A stretch of DNA of 64,000 nucleotides, taken from contig NZ_JADWPD010000002.1 of assembly GCF_017308975.1 (NCBI RefSeq), positions 186,001 through 250,000 of the forward strand, in the 5' to 3' direction. A program made the translations under genes and the position numbers. The notes below the pieces were generated by a model that saw nothing but the letters and a program-made list of their open reading frames with translations, was not told the DNA's origin and did not search any database. This DNA comes from Amycolatopsis sp. MtRt-6 (GTDB lineage Bacteria; Actinomycetota; Actinomycetes; Mycobacteriales; Pseudonocardiaceae). Position 1 is the stretch's first letter. The number at the start of each line of letters is the position of its first letter. Shown here in pieces: positions 41,577-50,705 of this stretch.

Positions 41577-41915
41577 ACCGAACCGCACCACGCTCGGCGC
41601 CCGGGCACCGCTGTCGGCCACCGCGGTGACCAGGCCGGCCGCGTCCTCGCGGTCCAGCCGGGCCAGCAGGCGGGCCAGCGCTTCCGGCGCCCCCACCGGC
41701 TCGCCCGGCGTCTGGATCAGCGTGCGGTGGAGAATTCCGACGTCCCAGCCGTCCGCGCTGCCGCTGCCCGCCGCCGTCCGGATCGTCGCGTCGAGCAGCC
41801 AGCGCGGTGGTTTCCCGGTCAGCGCCGGGGTCGCGTGCGCCGTCAGGCCGACCACCTGGTCGGCGCGGAGCAGGCCGTCACTGAGCGTTGCGAGCCACAC
41901 CTTGGTCAACCCCAT
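41538..41915 (-). CDS. Conserved-looking hypothetical protein, 125 residues
   Basis: Starts at ATG 41915 (MGLTKVWLATLSDGLLRADQVVGLTAH), where a mixed alpha/beta pattern begins; an upstream extension to 41951 is unlikely. Strands alternate with short helices, there is no signal peptide or membrane helix, and the C terminus is acidic (EDDEGAGG). Codon use is normal. I do not recognise the family. It lies between the tRNA synthetase and the CheR/PAS gene but in neither operon as far as spacing tells. Confidence 0.6.
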   Translation of the reverse strand: MGLTKVWLATLSDGLLRADQVVGLTAHATPALTGKPPRWLLDATIRTAAGSGSADGWDVGILHRTLIQTPGEPVGAPEALARLLARLDREDAAGLVTAVADSGARAPSVVRFGFRPFEDDEGAGG

Positions 41916-41954
41916 GGCTCCACGGATAACAGCCGGGCCGCGGCGCCGCAAGGT

Positions 41955-43738
41955 TCACTCGCCCGGTTCGGGCTTCGTCTCCTCCATCATCAGCAGGGCG
42001 CCGTGGCTCTCGCCGTTCGAGCTGCGCAACGAGCTGCACAGCAGCCGGACGACCGCCGCGCGGCCGCGCCGGTTGATCGCGTCGAGCATCAGCTCGCCGT
42101 AGTAGACCGGGTCCGACAGCGCTTCGCGCACCACCGGGCGGATCTCGGCGACCGGCAGGCCGATGTCCAGGTTCAGCAGGTGGATGCCTTCGGCTTCCTC
42201 CCGCCGCACGCCCCACAGGTCCTCGGCGCCGCGGTTCCACGCCTTGATCCGCATCTCGGCGTCGATGACGACGATGCCGGCCCGGATCGAGGTGAGCACC
42301 GACTCGAGGAACTCGTTCACCTCGTCGAGGTCGAGGCTGCGCTCGCGCAGCGCGTCGTTGATCGTCTGCAGCTCGTCGTTGGTGGACTGCAGTTCCTCGT
42401 TGGTGGTCTCGAGCTCCTCGTTGGTCGACTGCAGTTCCTCGTAGGCCGACTCGAGCTGCCGGTTCGTGTGCTCCAGTTCGGTGAGCAGCTGGCGCGCCCA
42501 GCTCACGTCGTGGAACACCACCGAAACGCCGAGCAGCGACTTGTCCTTGCCCACCAGCGGATTGACGTGCACCTCGTACCACACGGTCTCCCCGGCCCGG
42601 CGCCACTCGACGTCCTTGATCCGCAGCGACCGGCGTTCCAGCCGGGCCTGCTCGACGTACGCGCGCAGCGCCACCGGCCGGTAGGAGACGTCGAGGTCGC
42701 GCAGCGGCCGCCCGATGTCGCGTTCGGACAGTCCGAACGCGACTTCCGCCTGAGCGTTGATCAGCGCCGTCGTCTCCCCCTCGGTGAAGACGATCTGCGC
42801 GACCGGGCTCGCCGAGAAGGCGTGCTCACGCAGTTCCTCGAGGCCGGAGATGTCCTGGGTGCGCCGCTGCGGGAAGCTGGGGGAAACGAAGTGGTTGTAG
42901 CTCACCGGAGCGTTGACCGCTTTGCGGAAGACCCGCCGCTTGAGGTCGACCGGCTCGAAGATCCTGGTGTGGGACAACAGCATCTCGGCCTTGCCGAGGA
43001 ACAGCACGCCCCGCGGCGCGAGCGCGAAGTGGAACCGCTCGAGAATCTTGGTCTGGGTCTCGGCGTTGAAGTACATCAGCGTGTTGCGGCAGACCAGCAG
43101 ATCGATCCGGGAGATCGGCGCGTCCTGGACAGGTCGTTGCGCCCGAAGATGACCGAGCGGCGCAGGTCCTTGCGGAAGCAGTACCGGCTGCCCTGCAGCT
43201 CGAAGTACTGCTCCAGCTGCGCTTCGGTGAGCCCCTCGACCTCCGCCGGGGTGTAGGCCGCGTGCCGGGCCTGCGCCAATGCTTCGTCGTCGACGTCGGT
43301 GGCGTAGATCTTCACCCGCTGCCGGAACGTCTCGACGCCGAGGGCGTCGGCGAAGAGCATCGCCAGGCTGTAGGCCTCCTGCCCGGCCGCGCAGCCGGCG
43401 CTCCACACGCGGATCGGCTCTTCCGGGCTGCGTTCGGCCAGCAGCGCGGGCAGCACCTGCTCGCGCAGGTGGTCCCACGCGTCCGGGTCGCGGAAGAAGC
43501 CGGTCACGTTGATCAGGATGGTGTTGAACAGCGCGACGAACTCGTCGGCGTTGACCTGCAACTGGTCGATGTAGTCGGCGTAGCTGTCGATCTCGACCTG
43601 GCTCACCCGGCGGCGGACCCGGCGCATCAGGCTGCTGCGCTTGTACCCGGTGAAGTCGAAGCCCCGCGACTCCTTGAGGTAGGTGAGCACGGATTCGAAC
43701 TCGCCGTTGGGTTCTTGGGCTCGGTCACGGTCCGACAC
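41955..43738 (-). pseudogene. CheR methyltransferase / PAS protein, split by a single-base frameshift
   Basis: The intact product would have about 594 residues: a CheR N-terminal helical domain, a SAM-binding methyltransferase domain (WSAGCAAGQEAYSLAML, ATDVDDEAL), a long coiled coil of LQST/LETTNEE repeats, and two PAS-like domains. At about 43130 the frame changes. Before it the protein reads FGRNDLSR in one frame, after it VQDAPISRIDLLVCRN in another. One added C on the plus strand restores FGRNDLVQDAPISRIDLL. No slippery sequence is present. This is either a real mutation or a sequencing error. It is directly downstream of the STAS/HATPase gene and starts at GTG 43738. Confidence 0.8.
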
Positions 43739-43739
43739 G

Positions 43740-44501
43740 CTACCCGGCCGGACGGTCACCGGTGGTGCGGGCACCGGGGAGCAGAACCGCCCAGACGACC
43801 TTCCCGCCGGCCCACGACCGGCTGCAGCCCCACGTGCGGGCGATCTGCGCGACCAGCTTCAGTCCCATGCCCGGCTCGAACGGGGACAGCCGTTCGAGCA
43901 GCATGGCCGGCCGCGTGTCCTGGTCGGCCACGGCCACCGTGCACACCCCACGGCGCAGGTCGAGCCGCAGCTTCGGTTCGGACGTGGTGTGCCGCAGCAC
44001 GTTCTCGACCAGTTCGGTGGCGATCAGCCGGGCGTCTTCGGCGAGTTCGGGCACGTCCCACTCGGTCAGCTTGGCCGTGACGAACTCGCGGATCTGCGCC
44101 GAGGTGCCCTCGGCGCACGGGAAAACACGTTCACACCGGCGGCGCACCGGGTGGTCCAGTGCCGCCGTCGCCGCCGCCAGGTCGGTGCGCACCGGGACGT
44201 AGCGGTCGACCACGTGCCGGCTCAGCTGTTCCCGGTGGGCGGAGCTCGCGACGACCGTGAACGGAATGGCCGGCCAGTCACCGATCCGCATGGCGACCAG
44301 GGAGAAGACACTCGCCAGCGAGGAATCGGCGATGACCAGCTCGCTGATGTCAGCCACCAGGCCGTCGGGCGCGTCGGTCGCGATCTTGAGCAGCCCGTCG
44401 CGCACCGTCGAGTACGAGGCGCGGTTCAGCTCACCGGTGACCCGGACGACGGTCGCCTGCTCGTGGCGGCCGACAGCCAGCTGGATTGCAGTGGAGCTCA
44501 T
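43740..44501 (-). CDS. STAS - HATPase fusion, partner-switching regulator
   Basis: A 253-residue protein. Residues about 5-110 are a STAS-like domain (VTGELNRASYSTVRDGLL, then VADISELVIADSSLASVF, where a conserved Ser pair is the usual phosphorylation site). Residues about 120-250 are an RsbW-like HATPase_c domain (ATELVENVLRHT N box, VADQDTRPAML G1, EPGMGLKLVAQIARTWG G2). Carrying an anti-sigma-type kinase and its antagonist in one chain makes it a self-contained switch. It is overlapped by the CheB gene upstream (ATGA at 44498) and adjoins CheR/PAS downstream, so methylation-type signalling seems to feed a sigma-factor switch. Confidence 0.85.
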   Translation of the reverse strand: MSSTAIQLAVGRHEQATVVRVTGELNRASYSTVRDGLLKIATDAPDGLVADISELVIADSSLASVFSLVAMRIGDWPAIPFTVVASSAHREQLSRHVVDRYVPVRTDLAAATAALDHPVRRRCERVFPCAEGTSAQIREFVTAKLTEWDVPELAEDARLIATELVENVLRHTTSEPKLRLDLRRGVCTVAVADQDTRPAMLLERLSPFEPGMGLKLVAQIARTWGCSRSWAGGKVVWAVLLPGARTTGDRPAG

Positions 44502-45526
44502 GGTGCCGTCGGTTCCTCGCCTGCGGGGTCGGTCGTGCCGAGCAGGAACCGGCGCAGCGTCTCCGCGGCTTCGGCGGCTTCCCTGGCGGACGCGGCGTAG
44601 CGTTCCGCCAGCCCGGTCGGGCGCCTGCCGGAGAGCTGCGCGGCCAGCTTCCGGGCCAGTCCGGCCTTTTCGTCGAGCGCGCGCAGCGCCTTTTGAAGCG
44701 CGAACCGGAACTCGCCGGCGTGGGCCGACAGCAGCGCCTGCGCCGACCAGGCGTGCCCGATCCGGCAGCGGTAGCGGCCCGCCGGGTGCACCTCGGTGAG
44801 CGCGCCCTGACAGTCGGGGCAGGTGTACCCCGATCCGTTCTGCTCGTCCCCGGGCGGGAACGCCCCGGCCCGGACGGAATCGCGGGCGATCCGGTCCTCC
44901 AGCACGAGCGTGTCCGGGGGTGGGGGGACCTCGGCCGGGTCCACCGGCATCCGGACGAGCTTGTCGAGCAACGCGCCGAGCTCGACCGCCCGGACCACGT
45001 GCTCGGTGTCCACCAGCGCCAGCGCGTTCTCCGGCATGCCGCTGTACAGCGCGTCGGCGGGGTCCTGGACGACGGCGAGGCCGCCCCGGTCCACGATCGC
45101 GCGCAACCCGGCCGCCCCGTCGTCCAGGACCCCGGAAAGCACGACCCCGATGACCTTCGGCCCGTCCGTCAGCGCGGCGGAGCGGAAGGTCGCGTTGATC
45201 GCCGGCCGGTGCCCGTTCTCGGTCGGGCCCTGGGTCAGGACCAGCACACCGTCGCCGGTGAGCAGGTGCCGGTCCGGAGGCGCGACGTACACGGTGCCCG
45301 GCTCGATCGGCGTGCCGTGGCGCGCGGACCGGGCCGGCAACGGGCCCGCCCGGTCGAGGATGCCGGCCAGTGCGCTCCGCGTCCCGGCGGACAGGTGCAT
45401 GGTGACCAGCACCGCTGCGGGGAAGTCCGGCGGCAGCGCGGCCACGACCGTGCGCAGCACCTCGACACCCCCGGCCGAAGCGCCGATGACCACGAGGTCG
45501 CGCCGGAAAGGCGGCACAGTGTCCAC
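44498..45526 (-). CDS. CheB-type methylesterase with C-terminal zinc ribbon
   Basis: A 342-residue protein with the CheB catalytic domain but no receiver domain. Triad Ser17 (GASAGG), His44 (TMHLS) and Asp136 (SGVLDDG). Residues about 230-255 form a Cys4/His-type ribbon (YTCPDC, YRCRIGHAWS), and a helical tail follows. CheB removes methyl groups from receptor glutamates, but there is no receptor, CheA or CheW gene here, and the host is probably non-motile. It heads the STAS/HATPase/CheR-PAS operon. A possible weak stress-type promoter (GTTT-N14-GGGCTA) lies at 45574-45597. Confidence 0.88.
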   Translation of the reverse strand: MDTVPPFRRDLVVIGASAGGVEVLRTVVAALPPDFPAAVLVTMHLSAGTRSALAGILDRAGPLPARSARHGTPIEPGTVYVAPPDRHLLTGDGVLVLTQGPTENGHRPAINATFRSAALTDGPKVIGVVLSGVLDDGAAGLRAIVDRGGLAVVQDPADALYSGMPENALALVDTEHVVRAVELGALLDKLVRMPVDPAEVPPPPDTLVLEDRIARDSVRAGAFPPGDEQNGSGYTCPDCQGALTEVHPAGRYRCRIGHAWSAQALLSAHAGEFRFALQKALRALDEKAGLARKLAAQLSGRRPTGLAERYAASAREAAEAAETLRRFLLGTTDPAGEEPTAP

Positions 45527-45563
45527 CTCCTCACTCTTCCCTCACGGTAGTCGAAGCCGCTCG

Positions 45564-46190
45564 CTACTCCGGGTAGCCCCCGCCGAGCGGGCTAAACGCG
45601 CGATGGGCCGCACGGACGTGGCCGAGGATGGCCCCGGCGATGTCCGGCAGCGGGAGCACGGAGCCGACCAGGCCCGTGTCGATGGCGGCGCCGGGCATGC
45701 CGAAGTGCGCGGACGTCACCTCGTCCTGGGCGAACACGGTGCCGCCGCAGCGGGCGACGGCGCGGATGCCGGCCTGGGCGTCGGTGCCCTTGCCGGTCAG
45801 GACCACGGCCAGCGCGCGGGGGCCGCACGTGACGGCGAGCGTGGCCAGCAGCAGGTCCGCCGACGGCCGGGCCGGCGGCAGGGCGCCGACGTCCACCAGC
45901 GCGACCCGCGATTCGGGCGTCAGCAGGAGGTGCCGGGCGGGCGGGACGACCAGCGCCACCCCGGGCTCGAGCTCGTCGCCGTCCGCGGCGTCGGCCACCC
46001 GCAGTGCCGTGCGTTCGGCCAGGATCGAGGTCAGGTGGCTCGTCCGGAACGGGTCCAGGTGCTGGGCGACGAGCACCGCCGCGGGCAGGTCCGCGGGGAG
46101 CGGGGCGAGCACCCCGGTGAGGGCGTCCAGGCCGCCCGCCGAGGCGACCAGGGCGACGACCGGGAAGCGCGCCGGATCGCCGGTGGTCAC
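45564..46190 (-). CDS. Second CheB-type methylesterase (catalytic domain only)
   Basis: A 208-residue single-domain CheB: Ser17 (VASAGG), His44 (AQHLD) and Asp137 (TGKGTDAQAG) complete the triad, and there is no receiver domain or zinc ribbon. It differs clearly from the neighbouring CheB, so this is not a recent duplication. GTG start at 46190, 37 bases upstream of the other CheB gene. Its substrate is unknown for the same reason as its neighbour: no chemoreceptor is present. Confidence 0.85.
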   Translation of the reverse strand: MTTGDPARFPVVALVASAGGLDALTGVLAPLPADLPAAVLVAQHLDPFRTSHLTSILAERTALRVADAADGDELEPGVALVVPPARHLLLTPESRVALVDVGALPPARPSADLLLATLAVTCGPRALAVVLTGKGTDAQAGIRAVARCGGTVFAQDEVTSAHFGMPGAAIDTGLVGSVLPLPDIAGAILGHVRAAHRAFSPLGGGYPE

Positions 46191-46354
46191 CGGCGTCCAC
46201 CGCCCGCGCCGACCGGCGTGATCCGCCGTGCTGCCGGACGGCCCCGCACGGGATCCATCGTGACACGGAAACGACCCGGCGACCAGCGAACTGTCTTGGC
46301 CGCGGACATGAGATGCTGACCGCGCAGGCAGGCCGAAGGCGGGAGGCGCAGCGG

Positions 46355-46747
46355 GTGACCACCTGGATCGACGTGATCAACTTTGTCCGGACGCGGTACG
46401 AGGTCCTCGAGGAGTCGGAGGGCTGGCTGCGGTTCCGGCTGGAGGGGCCGCGGGACCGGACCCAGCAGGTGACGGTGCACCACCTCGACGAGCTCGACGG
46501 CGGCTCGTGGATCGAGATCTCCTCCCCGGTCGGCTGGGCCGACAAGGTCGACCTGCGGCGGCTGCTCGAGCTCGCCGGTGCCTCGGCCGTCGGCGGCGCG
46601 GCGGTGGTGGACGGCGTCGCGCTGCTCAAGCACACCGTGCCGCTGGAGGACCTCAGTATCCTGGAGGAGTTCGAGCGCCCGCTCAAGGCGGTCGTCGCCC
46701 GCGCGGACGCCTTCGAGCAGGAACTCACCGGCGCCGACGACTTCTGA
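46355..46747 (+). CDS. Small acidic protein, possibly YbjN/CesT-like fold
   Basis: A 130-residue protein from GTG 46355 (GGAGG eight bases upstream). The pattern helix, beta strands (GWLRFRLEG, QQVTVHHLDE, GGSWIEISSPVG), then helices and DGVALLKHTVPLEDL resembles the YbjN/type III chaperone fold, which binds partner proteins. The identification is by pattern only. It is divergent from the second CheB gene and convergent with ChaB, in a region otherwise devoted to signalling and stress. Confidence 0.55.
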   Translation: MTTWIDVINFVRTRYEVLEESEGWLRFRLEGPRDRTQQVTVHHLDELDGGSWIEISSPVGWADKVDLRRLLELAGASAVGGAAVVDGVALLKHTVPLEDLSILEEFERPLKAVVARADAFEQELTGADDF

Positions 46748-46754
46748 CCCCGGC

Positions 46755-47159
46755 TCACCCGGAGCGGCGGGCCCGGTCGGTCCGGCGCCGGTTCTCCTTC
46801 TCCAGCGCGCTGACGAGTTCCTCTTTGGACATCCGCGACCGCCCGGGGACGCCGAGCTGCTTGGCGCGCTCGTAGAGGTGCTGCCGGCTCGCGGTGGCGT
46901 TGACGCCGCCGCGGGTCGGCTTTTCGGGCTGCCCGGCTCCCCCGGCGGCCTGCGCGTCCGACGGGCCGCGTTCGGGTTTGGGCTCCCAGTGGTCGCCGAC
47001 CTTCTCGAAGGTGTGCTTCAGGGCGGCGTAGGCGGTCTGCTGGGCCCGCCGGCCGGGCCCGTAGGTCCGCAGCGCGGAGTCGTGCGCGGCCACCCACGTG
47101 TCCTGGGCCTTGCGCGGCGACCGCAGCAGCGTGCTGGGCAAGTCTTCGCGTCCGGGCAT
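46755..47159 (-). CDS. ChaB-like protein with C-terminal Rho-N/SAP-type helix motif
   Basis: A 134-residue protein. Residues 1-65 match ChaB (MPGREDLPSTLLRSPRKAQDTWVAAHDSAL, then AYAALKHTFEKVGDHWEPK). A disordered Gly/Pro-rich linker leads to a C-terminal helix-extended-helix motif (LYERAKQLGVPGRSRMSKEELVSALEKEN), as in Rho N-terminal or SAP-type nucleic-acid-binding domains. ChaB proteins of actinobacteria are often stress-induced. ATG at 47159. A textbook stress promoter sits 11 bases upstream. Confidence 0.82.
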   Translation of the reverse strand: MPGREDLPSTLLRSPRKAQDTWVAAHDSALRTYGPGRRAQQTAYAALKHTFEKVGDHWEPKPERGPSDAQAAGGAGQPEKPTRGGVNATASRQHLYERAKQLGVPGRSRMSKEELVSALEKENRRRTDRARRSG

Positions 47160-47169
47160 GTCGCCTCGG

Positions 47170-47194
47170 CTACCCCGGCTCGCCCCGCCGAAAC
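47170..47194 (-). promoter_or_regulatory. SigB/SigF-type promoter of the ChaB gene
   Basis: On the minus strand GTTT (47194-47191) is followed after 15 bases by GGGTAG (47175-47170), the GNTT-N14-16-GGGTA stress-promoter pattern. It is only 11 bases from the start codon, so the leader would be very short. Confidence 0.68.
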
Positions 47195-47335
47195 ACACTT
47201 TCGCCGATTCAGCTCGCCCCACCAGCACTACCGTCCGAAGAGGACCGTCCGTGCGGAGCCTCCCGTGCGGTGTCTTTCCGGGGTCGGGCATGCTGATGAC
47301 CAGTGTTTTCGGGTCGAGGGGACGAGAGGGCGAAA

Positions 47336-49318
47336 ATGGGTGCTTCACCCGAATTGACCGTACCGGCGAGCGTCGAAAGCCCGGTGACGCCGCCGCAGCC
47401 CGCGTCCGGCGTGGCCCGGTGGCTGCTGGAGCACCGCGTCGCGCCCGTCGGCCGCGCGGGCGGTGAAGACCACGGGACGCCGCAGTCCTGGTGGAAAGTC
47501 ATGTGCCTGACGGGCGTCGACTACTTCTCCACCCTCTCCTACCTCCCGGGCATCGCCGCGCTCGCCGCCGGGGCGCTCTCGCCGCTGGCGACCCTGCTGA
47601 TCGTCGCGCTGACGCTGCTCGGGATGCTCCCGATGTACCGCCGGGTGGCCCGCGAAAGCCCGCACGGGCAGGGCTCGGTCGCGATGCTGGAGAACCTGCT
47701 GCCCTTCTGGCGCGGCAAGCTCTTCGTCCTCACCCTGCTCGGGTTCGTCGCCACGTCGTGGATCATCACGATCACGCTGTCCTCGGCGGACGCCACCGTG
47801 CACATGCTGGAGAACCCGTACCTGCCGGGCTTCCTGCACGGTCACGCGGTGCTGATCACCGTCGTGCTCCTGCTGGTCCTCGGCGGGGTGTTCCTGCTCG
47901 GCTTCAGCGAGGCCGTCGGGGTCGCCATCCCGCTCGTCGCGGTCTTCCTGCTGCTCAACGGCGTGGTGACGGTCGCCGGCGTGATCGACCTGGTCGGCGA
48001 CTCCACGGCGCTGTCCCGCTGGACCGACGCGCTGACCGCCGGTGGCGGCGGGTTCGCCGGTGTCGTCGGCCCGGCCGTCCTCGCGTTCCCGATGCTGGTC
48101 CTGGGGCTCTCCGGCTTCGAAACCGGCGTCAGCATGATGCCGCTGGTCGCCGCCGACGGGAAGACCGCCGAGGAGAAGCTGGAGTCCCGGATCCGCAACA
48201 CGCGGAAGCTGCTGACCGCCGCCGCGCTCATCATGTCGGTGTTCCTGATCGCGACGAGCTTCGTCACGACCGTGCTGATCCCGGCCGACGCGTTCAAGGA
48301 GGGCGGCGAGGCCAACGGCCGCGCCATGGCCTACCTCGCCCACCGCGAGCTCGGCGAGCTCTTCGGGACCGCCTACGACATCAGTAGCGTGCTGATCCTG
48401 TGGTTCGCCGGCGCTTCGGCAATGGCCGGGCTGATCAACATCGTCCCGCGGTACCTGCCGTCCTACGGCATGGCGCCGGAGTGGGGCCGCGCGGTCCGGC
48501 CGGTCGTGCTGGTCTACACGGCGATCAGCGTGCTCATCACGATCGCGTTCGGCGCGGACGTCAACGCCCAGGCCGGCGCCTACGCGACCGGCATCCTGGC
48601 GATGATGGTGTCCGGCGCGGTCGCGGTCAGCATCTCGGCGATCCGGCGACGCCAGCGCGGCGCGGCCGTCGGCTTCGTGGTCCTCACGATCGTCCTGCTG
48701 TACGCGCTCGTCGAAAACGTCATCGAAAAGCCCGACGGGATCGCCATCTCGGCCCTGTTCATCCTCGGGATCATCGTCGTCTCGCTGGTGTCCCGCGTTT
48801 CCCGCACGACGGAGCTGCGCGCCGAGCGCATCGAGTTCGACGACGAGGCCCGCCGGTTCATCGCCGACTCACTGGCCCACGACGGCGCGCTGAACATCGT
48901 CGCCAACAAGCGCCAGGACGGCGACCACGCGGAGTACTCGGCGAAGGAAGCCGAGCAGCGCGGCATGAACCCGGTGCCCGGCGCCGCCGACATCCTGTTC
49001 CTCGAGATCGACGTCGTGGACCCGTCGGAGTTCAGCAACGTGCTCCAGGTGCGCGGCATCGAGATCGACGGCTACCGGATCCTCCGCGCGGACAGCCCGG
49101 CGGCACCCAACGCGATCGCCGCGATCCTGCTGACCCTGCGCGACGTGACGGGCGTCCGCCCGCGGTGCTATTTCGAGTGGTCGGAAGGCAACCCGCTCGG
49201 CCACCTGTTCCGGTACCTGCTCCTCGGCCGCGGCGACACCGCGCCGGTGGTCCGGGAGATCATCCGCGGCATCGAGAAGGACCCGGCCCGCCGCCCCGCC
49301 ATCCACGTCGGCGGGTGA
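47336..49318 (+). CDS. APC-superfamily permease with C-terminal cytosolic domain
   Basis: A 660-residue transporter. About 45 hydrophilic residues precede 12 predicted helices (first at [30 protein letters not shown] is the helix-6 substrate region typical of this amino-acid/cation permease group). The last 150 residues are a soluble alpha/beta domain ([22 protein letters not shown]). The substrate is unknown, amino acid or inorganic cation. I start at ATG 47336, with GAGGG upstream; the longer frame is not needed. A long inverted repeat at 49369-49407 may serve as terminator, with weak support. Confidence 0.8.
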   Translation: MGASPELTVPASVESPVTPPQPASGVARWLLEHRVAPVGRAGGEDHGTPQSWWKVMCLTGVDYFSTLSYLPGIAALAAGALSPLATLLIVALTLLGMLPMYRRVARESPHGQGSVAMLENLLPFWRGKLFVLTLLGFVATSWIITITLSSADATVHMLENPYLPGFLHGHAVLITVVLLLVLGGVFLLGFSEAVGVAIPLVAVFLLLNGVVTVAGVIDLVGDSTALSRWTDALTAGGGGFAGVVGPAVLAFPMLVLGLSGFETGVSMMPLVAADGKTAEEKLESRIRNTRKLLTAAALIMSVFLIATSFVTTVLIPADAFKEGGEANGRAMAYLAHRELGELFGTAYDISSVLILWFAGASAMAGLINIVPRYLPSYGMAPEWGRAVRPVVLVYTAISVLITIAFGADVNAQAGAYATGILAMMVSGAVAVSISAIRRRQRGAAVGFVVLTIVLLYALVENVIEKPDGIAISALFILGIIVVSLVSRVSRTTELRAERIEFDDEARRFIADSLAHDGALNIVANKRQDGDHAEYSAKEAEQRGMNPVPGAADILFLEIDVVDPSEFSNVLQVRGIEIDGYRILRADSPAAPNAIAAILLTLRDVTGVRPRCYFEWSEGNPLGHLFRYLLLGRGDTAPVVREIIRGIEKDPARRPAIHVGG

Positions 49319-49432
49319 GCGGCGCGGGCGGCGTTCACGGCAACGCGTGGACAGGCAGCCTGCCCGGTGGCCCGGACCGCAAATCCTGTGGCCGGGGTAT
49401 CCGGGCCGGCACCGCTCAGCGAACCCCGCCGA

Positions 49433-49798
49433 TCATCTCCCCGCGGGCGGCGGCCCAGCCCGGCGAACCGGCGCCCGCGCGGGACCGCGGCCGTCCTGGG
49501 GCCGGGGTGCGCGGGCCGACGCCCGGGCCGGTGCGCGCGCGGGTCCACGCGGCGGAGGCGGTGCCGCCGGCCGGGGCGCCCGGGCCGGGCGCTCCGCCTG
49601 CGGGACCGGACGCGGCCGGTTGACCCAGGAGTCGAACAGCAGGATCAGTCCCGCGAACGCGGCGCAGCCGACCCCCAGTGCCCAGTGGACCAGTGCGCCG
49701 AGGATGCCGGCGACCGCCAGCACCGGCAGCACCGCCATCAGGCAAAACGGGTCGATCCGGCCGAATTTCGGGCGTGAAGGCCCCTCTCGGGGACTCAC
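49433..49798 (-). CDS. Small membrane protein with Pro/Arg/Ala-rich tail
   Basis: A 121-residue protein from GTG 49798 (GGAG eight bases upstream). Two adjacent hydrophobic helices (CLMAVLPVLAVAGILGALVHWALGVGCAAFAGLILLF, residues about 19-55) end with DSWVNRP, then a tail of about 60 residues almost wholly Pro, Ala, Arg and Gly. Such tailed two-helix proteins are common in actinomycetes and of unknown function. The tail has no recognisable motif. It is monocistronic. Confidence 0.6.
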   Translation of the reverse strand: MSPREGPSRPKFGRIDPFCLMAVLPVLAVAGILGALVHWALGVGCAAFAGLILLFDSWVNRPRPVPQAERPARAPRPAAPPPPRGPARAPARASARAPRPQDGRGPARAPVRRAGPPPAGR

Positions 49799-49894
49799 CG
49801 TGCGGTCTCCGGGTTCCTGCGCGCCATTCCAGCAGTATGCAACGGGGGACCCCGGTCCTGCCACATGATCACGCCGGGTCACCGGCCATGACCG

Positions 49895-50692
49895 CTAGCG
49901 GACCGCGAAGACCATCCCGATGTCGGCCGCCTCCTGGACCGGGTCCTGCACGGCCTCGACCGTGAAGCCGCGCGCGGCGAAGACCTCGCGGACCGTGTCG
50001 CGGTTGTGCCGCCAGCCCTCGACCTCGACGACGGCCTGCGCCACCAGCGGCCAGTGCCGGTCCTCGAGCCCCCGCAGCACGTCGAGTTCGGCGCCCTCGA
50101 CGTCGACCTTCAGCAGGTCGACGCGCTCGATGCCCTGCTCGTCGAGCACCGCCGACAGCGGCCGGACGCGGACGCGGTGCGTCTCCAGCTCCCGCATCAC
50201 CCGCAGCTTGCGCCCGACGATGCCGCGCAGGATCGGCGCCGGCACGCGGCTCAGCCCCGCGCCCAGCCCGCCGCGGCGGATCATCTCGACGACGCTCGCC
50301 GTGACCCGGCGCCGCTCGGTCTCGACGTTGGCCGCGTCGCGCCACGACGACGAAAAGATGGTCGCCGCCGGGAAGTAGCTGAAGTCGATCTCGTCCTCGG
50401 CGGCCGCCAGCCCGTAGGGCAACGCGGTCAGCCGGCCGCCGAAGAAGTCACGGCCGTTGCGCTCCAGCGTCGCGTGGAGCGGCGGGAGCGGCTCGAACGC
50501 GTAGATCCGCACGTCCCCGTCCAGGCGCTCGTACACGGCCGCGGAGAAGACCCCGACATTGGCGCCGACGTCGAGGACGGTCGCGCCGGGGGCGAGCTCG
50601 ACGCCGTGGGCAAAGTAGGCGCCGACCTCCTCGCGCAGGAACGACACCTCCCACGGGTTGATGCTGTGCAGGTCGATCGTGTCCATCGTCAC
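49895..50692 (-). CDS. FkbM-family SAM-dependent methyltransferase
   Basis: A 265-residue protein with the SAM-binding motif VLDVGANVGVFSA, the second acidic motif IYAFEPLPP, and LLKVDVEGAELDVLRGL, which are typical of FkbM-type O-methyltransferases acting on sugars, polyketides or glycolipids. The start is probably GTG 50692; ATG 50686 is as good. It follows the DUF2243/CtaG pair with a 13-base gap, so it may be the third gene of that operon. The acceptor cannot be predicted. Confidence 0.85.
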   Translation of the reverse strand: MTMDTIDLHSINPWEVSFLREEVGAYFAHGVELAPGATVLDVGANVGVFSAAVYERLDGDVRIYAFEPLPPLHATLERNGRDFFGGRLTALPYGLAAAEDEIDFSYFPAATIFSSSWRDAANVETERRRVTASVVEMIRRGGLGAGLSRVPAPILRGIVGRKLRVMRELETHRVRVRPLSAVLDEQGIERVDLLKVDVEGAELDVLRGLEDRHWPLVAQAVVEVEGWRHNRDTVREVFAARGFTVEAVQDPVQEAADIGMVFAVR

Positions 50693-50705
50693 GCGCAGAG
50701 GCTTA

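Noticed and set aside
43120..43140. Programmed ribosomal frameshift in the CheR/PAS gene
   Set aside because: There is no heptameric slippery sequence and no downstream hairpin at a suitable distance; a missing base explains it better.
49319..49432. Terminator between the APC permease and the small membrane protein gene
   Set aside because: GGCCCGGA/TCCGGGCC pair over a 24-base loop, too weak to list as a separate feature.
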